Shown one piece after another: positions 59,971-64,000 of a stretch of 64,000 nucleotides of DNA. A program made the translations under genes and the position numbers. Every line of letters starts with the position of its first letter. Positions within the stretch are counted from its first letter, which is position 1. The DNA comes from Coptis chinensis. Its lineage: Eukaryota > Streptophyta > Magnoliopsida > Ranunculales > Ranunculaceae. A model generated the notes under the pieces. That model made no database searches and had not been told where the DNA came from. It saw nothing but the letters and a program-made list of their open reading frames with translations. Location: assembly GCA_015680905.1 (NCBI GenBank), contig CM027377.1, positions 18,190,501-18,254,500 of the forward strand, read 5' to 3'.

Positions 59971-61387
59971 CGATAAGAGCCCAAAACTGTAGTTTTAACC
60001 CCTTAATAATCATCTTGTTAGACCAATTATGTGAATAATAAGTAAGAGTTAATCTCGATTACGTGTTTTTATGCATTTCGAGGGCTTCAAAGTCCATTAT
60101 GTGCGAAATGCGCCACTTTTAGCGAGATAAAGGAGCAAAAGTCGTGAGAACTTCCGAATGCCATATCTTTGGACTCGGACCGAATTGGGCCTACCTTATG
60201 TCAAAACGACCGGCTCGGAAAGAGATTTGCAATGGTCCAAGCCATGACCCAATCAGAGGAGCAGAAGTGGACGAAAAGTCTGTTGAAGCCGAATCTAGTG
60301 AAGAGGCCTTTTGATCGAAAGAATTGGGTTTGGGCCCGATTCTCGGCCCAAAACATGGCTCCAAGCCCATGCACGATTTTGATCTGGATGTATAAAAACA
60401 AAAGCTTGACTCTTTGTTAATGGCAGTTAGGTTAGGAAGCTCATTGTTAATGGTAGATTATTTAGTAGAGAATTAGGGTAGATAGCTTATATAGAAAGTA
60501 GCCATTAGAATAGCTTCTAGATCTAGATTTAATTGTTTTAATTAAGTTTAGTTCCATTTAAATTATTGTATTAGATTAAACCTTTGAATCTTGCTCTTCA
60601 ATTTGATTAGATAAATAAAGTAGTATTCTTTATCAATTTCGATTTTGTCATTTCTAATTCTAGATCTAATTTCAATTCCTGTCCTTATTTCATTTTAGTC
60701 ATTAAATTAGATTTCATTATTGTTTAAATTAAGTAAAATTCGAATCTTGATAGTATGTTTAGTTATAATAATATGGGAAATGATGTTTTGATGACTCAAG
60801 GCTAAAACCTCCATTAGAGGGGTTGATAAAGCCTTGATGAAGACTTAGTTGTTTAGTATAGAATTGGTTGTAGAATCTATTCCACTCTAGAAGGTCGTGT
60901 TTCGCCATGAGAATGGGTGAACGACCTCACATGCTAGTTAGTATCTGGTAAGAATGTCATGAACACTAGGGATTAGAACTCGAAATTCTCGCAGTAAGAA
61001 CGTGAGAATTGAGATACAACATTCTACGCTAGGTTGTTAAGTTGGAGTCGAGGTGGATTCAATTCCCCTCTAATTTCTTTATCTAGATTCAAACAATCAT
61101 ATTTCCATAGCATTAAGTAGTTTAAATTCAATTAATCAATTTCATATTGCATCGTAAGTATAATTCCTTCGTAAAGCTCTCATTGACTTAAGACTGATTT
61201 CTTAGACTTAGAAAACAATCCATGCTAGGGAACTAGGAGTGGAACGAACTTCCTACTCCACTTAGTGCAATTCGCATAGAGAGTAGAAGCTTTGATAATT
61301 GAGACTCGTAAAAGTTTAGTTTTAGTTTACTTAGGTTTTGAATTCATCGTTCATTTCGTAGGTAAACTATTCAATTTACATTTATCA
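59971..61387 (+). repeat. 5' LTR of the Athila-like element
   Basis: It starts CGATAAGAGCCC (a degenerate TGATAAG) and ends TTTATCA, two bases before the primer site at 61390. TATATAG near 60489 is a possible TATA box, and AATAAAGTAG near 60610 a possible poly-A signal. The start is inferred from the inverted ends, since the second LTR is outside the window. Confidence 0.6.
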
Positions 61388-61389
61388 AA

Positions 61390-61402
61390 TGGCGCCGCTA
61401 CC
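61390..61402 (+). other. Primer-binding site, Asp-tRNA type
   Basis: TGGCGCCGCTACC directly follows the LTR. The usual Athila/Tat site is TGGCGCCGTTGCC, so two positions differ. Confidence 0.75.
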
Positions 61403-62250
61403 ATCTTAGTTACACTTTAGCATTGTTTTCCTTGTAGAAGTAGTCATTTTTAAGTCCCATTAAACCCACCCACCCTTGTTTGTTTCATACTGTGGTTGCC
61501 CAACCCACCCACCCTTGTTTGTTTCATACTGTGGTTGCCCATTTCAGCGTGACAAATTCCGCGAGAAAATACCGCGCGCCAGCAGGCAAGGAGAGCGACC
61601 AGCTAAGTTAAGTTGGAATTTCGGTCTACCATTTGGCCAGCGCTTCATACCAAGCGACCAGCTAAGTTCTTGGAATTTGACTTTACACTGCGCGACCGAC
61701 CCCCATGGGAGCGACCGCTAAAAACAACGTAATTTGAAAATTTAGCGACAGCTGGCTATATGCTTATGGCTGAAGGCCATGCGGTTAAATTTTTCGGATT
61801 TCGGCGGTTTTTGATTCAAACTTTGATCTTTCATATTTTTCGGTGTTCTAACCGCTGCTATACACCTTTGAACAAAGCGTAAACAAGACGCTATATTCAT
61901 AAGCGAAGCAAGGACATTTATCAGGTATTCCTTTCTTCCATACCTCGCATTTTCGGTTAGAGGTTTTCTACTAGTATATCATAATTGTTTGGAGTGTTGC
62001 ATGTTTAGTTAAGTTCGACTTAGTCTTGCATGAGATTAAGGTCGGCCGAACAAAAACACCGAGCGTAAATACACAACAACATCAACAATCAAATCTATCT
62101 AGTATACCACACACTACACCTCTAACTACTATTTCACACACACCACCGATATAATGGGGAAGAAAGAGAGACTCTCTCTCGGACTTCTACAAAGCCTTGG
62201 CGATAGCCCCAAATCTTGCATCGTTCTAGCGGACCGGTGGGGATTTTGAG
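61403..62250 (+). other. Athila-like leader with a 39-bp tandem duplication
   Basis: Non-coding leader. A unit starting CCCACCCACCCTTGTTTG and ending GTGGTTGCCCA is present twice in tandem near 61466-61542. GCGACCAGCTAAGTT recurs near 61597 and 61656. Confidence 0.55.
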
Positions 62251-62259
62251 AATCCCTCC

Positions 62260-64000
62260 AAATATTTTTAATTTGTTACCCGTTTTTCATGGTTTAGACC
62301 ATGAAAAACCTTATCAAGATTATCGTAGGGATTGAACAAGTCCTAACAACATTCCACCATCCTACGGTTGGTGCGGAACAAATTAAATTAAGGGTATTCC
62401 CTTTCACCTTAGCCGATAAGGCGTCTTGGTTAAGCGCCCAAGCGCCCTAATTCTGTGGACTCGTGGGCTAAACTTGTTCGATTGTTTATGGAACATTTTT
62501 ACCCCCCCAAAACGGATGAGATGCTTTCCAAGATTCATTTCTTTCGACAAAATCCTCATGAATCATTTTCAGAGGCTTGGAATCGTTTCATCGATCTCCT
62601 TATAGAGTGTCCACATCATAACTTAGCGAAAGACCGTTAGTTCGTGCCTTTTCAAAGGACTTCTACACCACCATAAAGAAGTCCTTGACATAATGAATGG
62701 GGGTAGTTTCTTAAGTAAAGGAGCCTCGAGGCTTATAAATTTTTAGAGGACCAAACTAAGCGAAAAATAATAATTGGGGGTAGTGACGATTACTCCGCTC
62801 CGCTAGTTCTTCTTCAACAGTTAAGGCCGCGGTATGTTTGAAATTAAACACGATTCGAGCTTAAAACTCTAATCGAATCACTCACTAAAAAGGTAGAGGC
62901 CATTTTCATACAACAAAAGCCTATCCCCGTCATGAATGTAAATTCAAACCCATGTGTAGTTTCGTTGGAGTCCCGAGCATCCCGACTCCCGCCCTCATAG
63001 CCTATGAGCGGGCTTGTTCCATTAATAGTGAACCTACGCCCCCTTGGAGACAAAATCCCAACTCCGGTTGGAGAAATAACCAACAAGTCACACCTCGAGG
63101 GTACAATAATCAATATGTTAGGCCAACGAGCGGCTTTAACCAAGCTCCACTACGGACGGGGGCGGTCGGGGGTAATTTTAATAATTATAACAACCAAGTG
63201 CAACCTCGACAAGGTCAAGCACAAGGTCAAGGTAATTATAATAATTATAATGCTAATAGAGGTATCGTTCGGTCAATAATAATTATCAAAATCCACCCAT
63301 AAATAATTCCGTGAAATAGTTCGTCCACACCACCGTGACTACTACACCCACACAACGGATCGCCTTGACACCTTCATACAAGTGAGCCAAAAACTTTTCC
63401 AAACCATGGCTCAATCTAACCAACGGCTTCTACAATCGGTTAATAATTTAACTGACGGTTGGCTCAAGATAAAGCCCAAACCAAAGGTGTGTTGCCAGTC
63501 ACGCAATACCTAATCCTAAAACAACAAACATAGCCTTTGAGGTAACCCGATAATACTAGTAATGAATATGAAAATGTAGGTGAGATAAATGCCATCACCA
63601 CTCTGGATTCCGGCAGAGTGGTTGATAATAAGGTAACTATGCCTATAGTTACCCCACCGATAGTCCCCTACACCTACTATTTTACTAGATACCAAAATAG
63701 AAACTGAAGAGCCTACCTTCGTAGAGGTACCGATTCAAACACAACCTAAGAAACGTAAAGCCACGGTTAAACATCTAGGTGATACCATTGCTAAATATAG
63801 GCGAAACCACCGTTTCCACAAAAATTAGCCATGTTAACTAGGGATACAAATTACGAGGAGATTAGGGACATTTTCAAGAATCTAACTATAAACCTTCCCT
63901 TCCTCGAAGCTATTAAAAGCTACCACATCATGCTAAGTTTCTTAAGGAATTGTGTACTACTAGGCGAAGACAAATATACCAAAAGGCGCCTTTTTAACGG
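62260..64000 (+). pseudogene. Athila-like gag and linker region, broken
   Basis: ADKASWLSAQAP (about 62410) then stop; VRLFMEHFYPPKTDEMLSKI and SEAWNRFIDLLIECPHH (62470-62625), which are the conserved Retrotrans_gag blocks. A Gln/Asn-rich stretch (63060-63300) includes a GQAQGQGNYNNYN repeat. Near 63595, AITTLDSGRVVDNK corresponds to the AxTLRSG motif before the protease. It continues to the window end with NLPFLEAIKSYH-like sequence in shifted frames. Many stops; not functional. Confidence 0.8.

Larger units (their letters stand above)
59971..64000 (+). mobile_element. Athila-like Ty3/gypsy retroelement, truncated by window end
   Basis: A 5' LTR of about 1.4 kb is followed by TGGCGCCGCTACC, a near match to the Asp-tRNA primer site used by Athila/Tat elements. 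Then come a non-coding leader and gag-like frames. The 3' portion lies beyond the window. Confidence 0.8.

Overview
The window looks like nuclear DNA from a flowering plant, probably a eudicot: AT-rich intergenic DNA, GT-AG introns, and transposons nested inside one another. Only two host genes look intact. One is a five-exon plus-strand RRM gene of the ACD11-binding-partner (BPA1-like) type (5' UTR exon near 18.2 kb, CDS 18817-22696). The other is a minus-strand, single-exon glutaredoxin-like gene (26905-28242). Nearly everything else is transposons, transposon fragments, organelle-derived DNA and simple repeats.

Layout. 0.5-14.8 kb is a decayed En/Spm (CACTA) element read on the minus strand, with subterminal repeats at 0.53-1.09 kb, a TNP1-like gene (6.2-7.4 kb) and a TNP2 transposase (8.3-14.8 kb). 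It holds a block of mitochondrial-looking DNA with an atp1 fragment (about 1.75-5.7 kb). TNP2 is split by a 3.5 kb solo LTR (9924-13448). At about 14.77 kb TNP2 runs directly into the 3' end of a Mutator-type transposase gene (14.8-17.4 kb), which is itself split by a 483 bp solo LTR with a GTCAC target duplication. The outer Mutator end lies just upstream of the BPA1-like gene.

22.7-31.7 kb is intergenic DNA with the glutaredoxin gene, a Harbinger-type MITE, a foldback MITE and several decayed repeats. 31701-39155 is a LINE with target duplications, interrupted by a 1.27 kb hAT element. 39-45 kb holds several non-autonomous DNA elements, including an array of about a dozen near-perfect 21-bp palindromes and a hAT MITE.

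45452-52073 is a complete CACTA element with TAA target duplications. It sits in a second copy of the LTR seen at 10 kb, so the 10 kb copy preserves the empty site. It appears to carry no transposase. Instead it carries pieces of host genes: a plantacyanin exon with an open frame, calcium-dependent protein kinase exons, and exons I could not name. 52.2-58.1 kb is a decayed minus-strand chromovirus (Ty3/gypsy) with a hAT insertion. 59971 to the window end is an Athila-like gypsy element on the plus strand (5' LTR, Asp-type primer site, gag remnants), truncated by the window.

I found no operon, CRISPR array or new enzymatic system. The most interesting content is the gene-carrying CACTA with its empty site, the CACTA/Mutator fusion, the palindrome array, and a dense W-box-like array inside an LTR.
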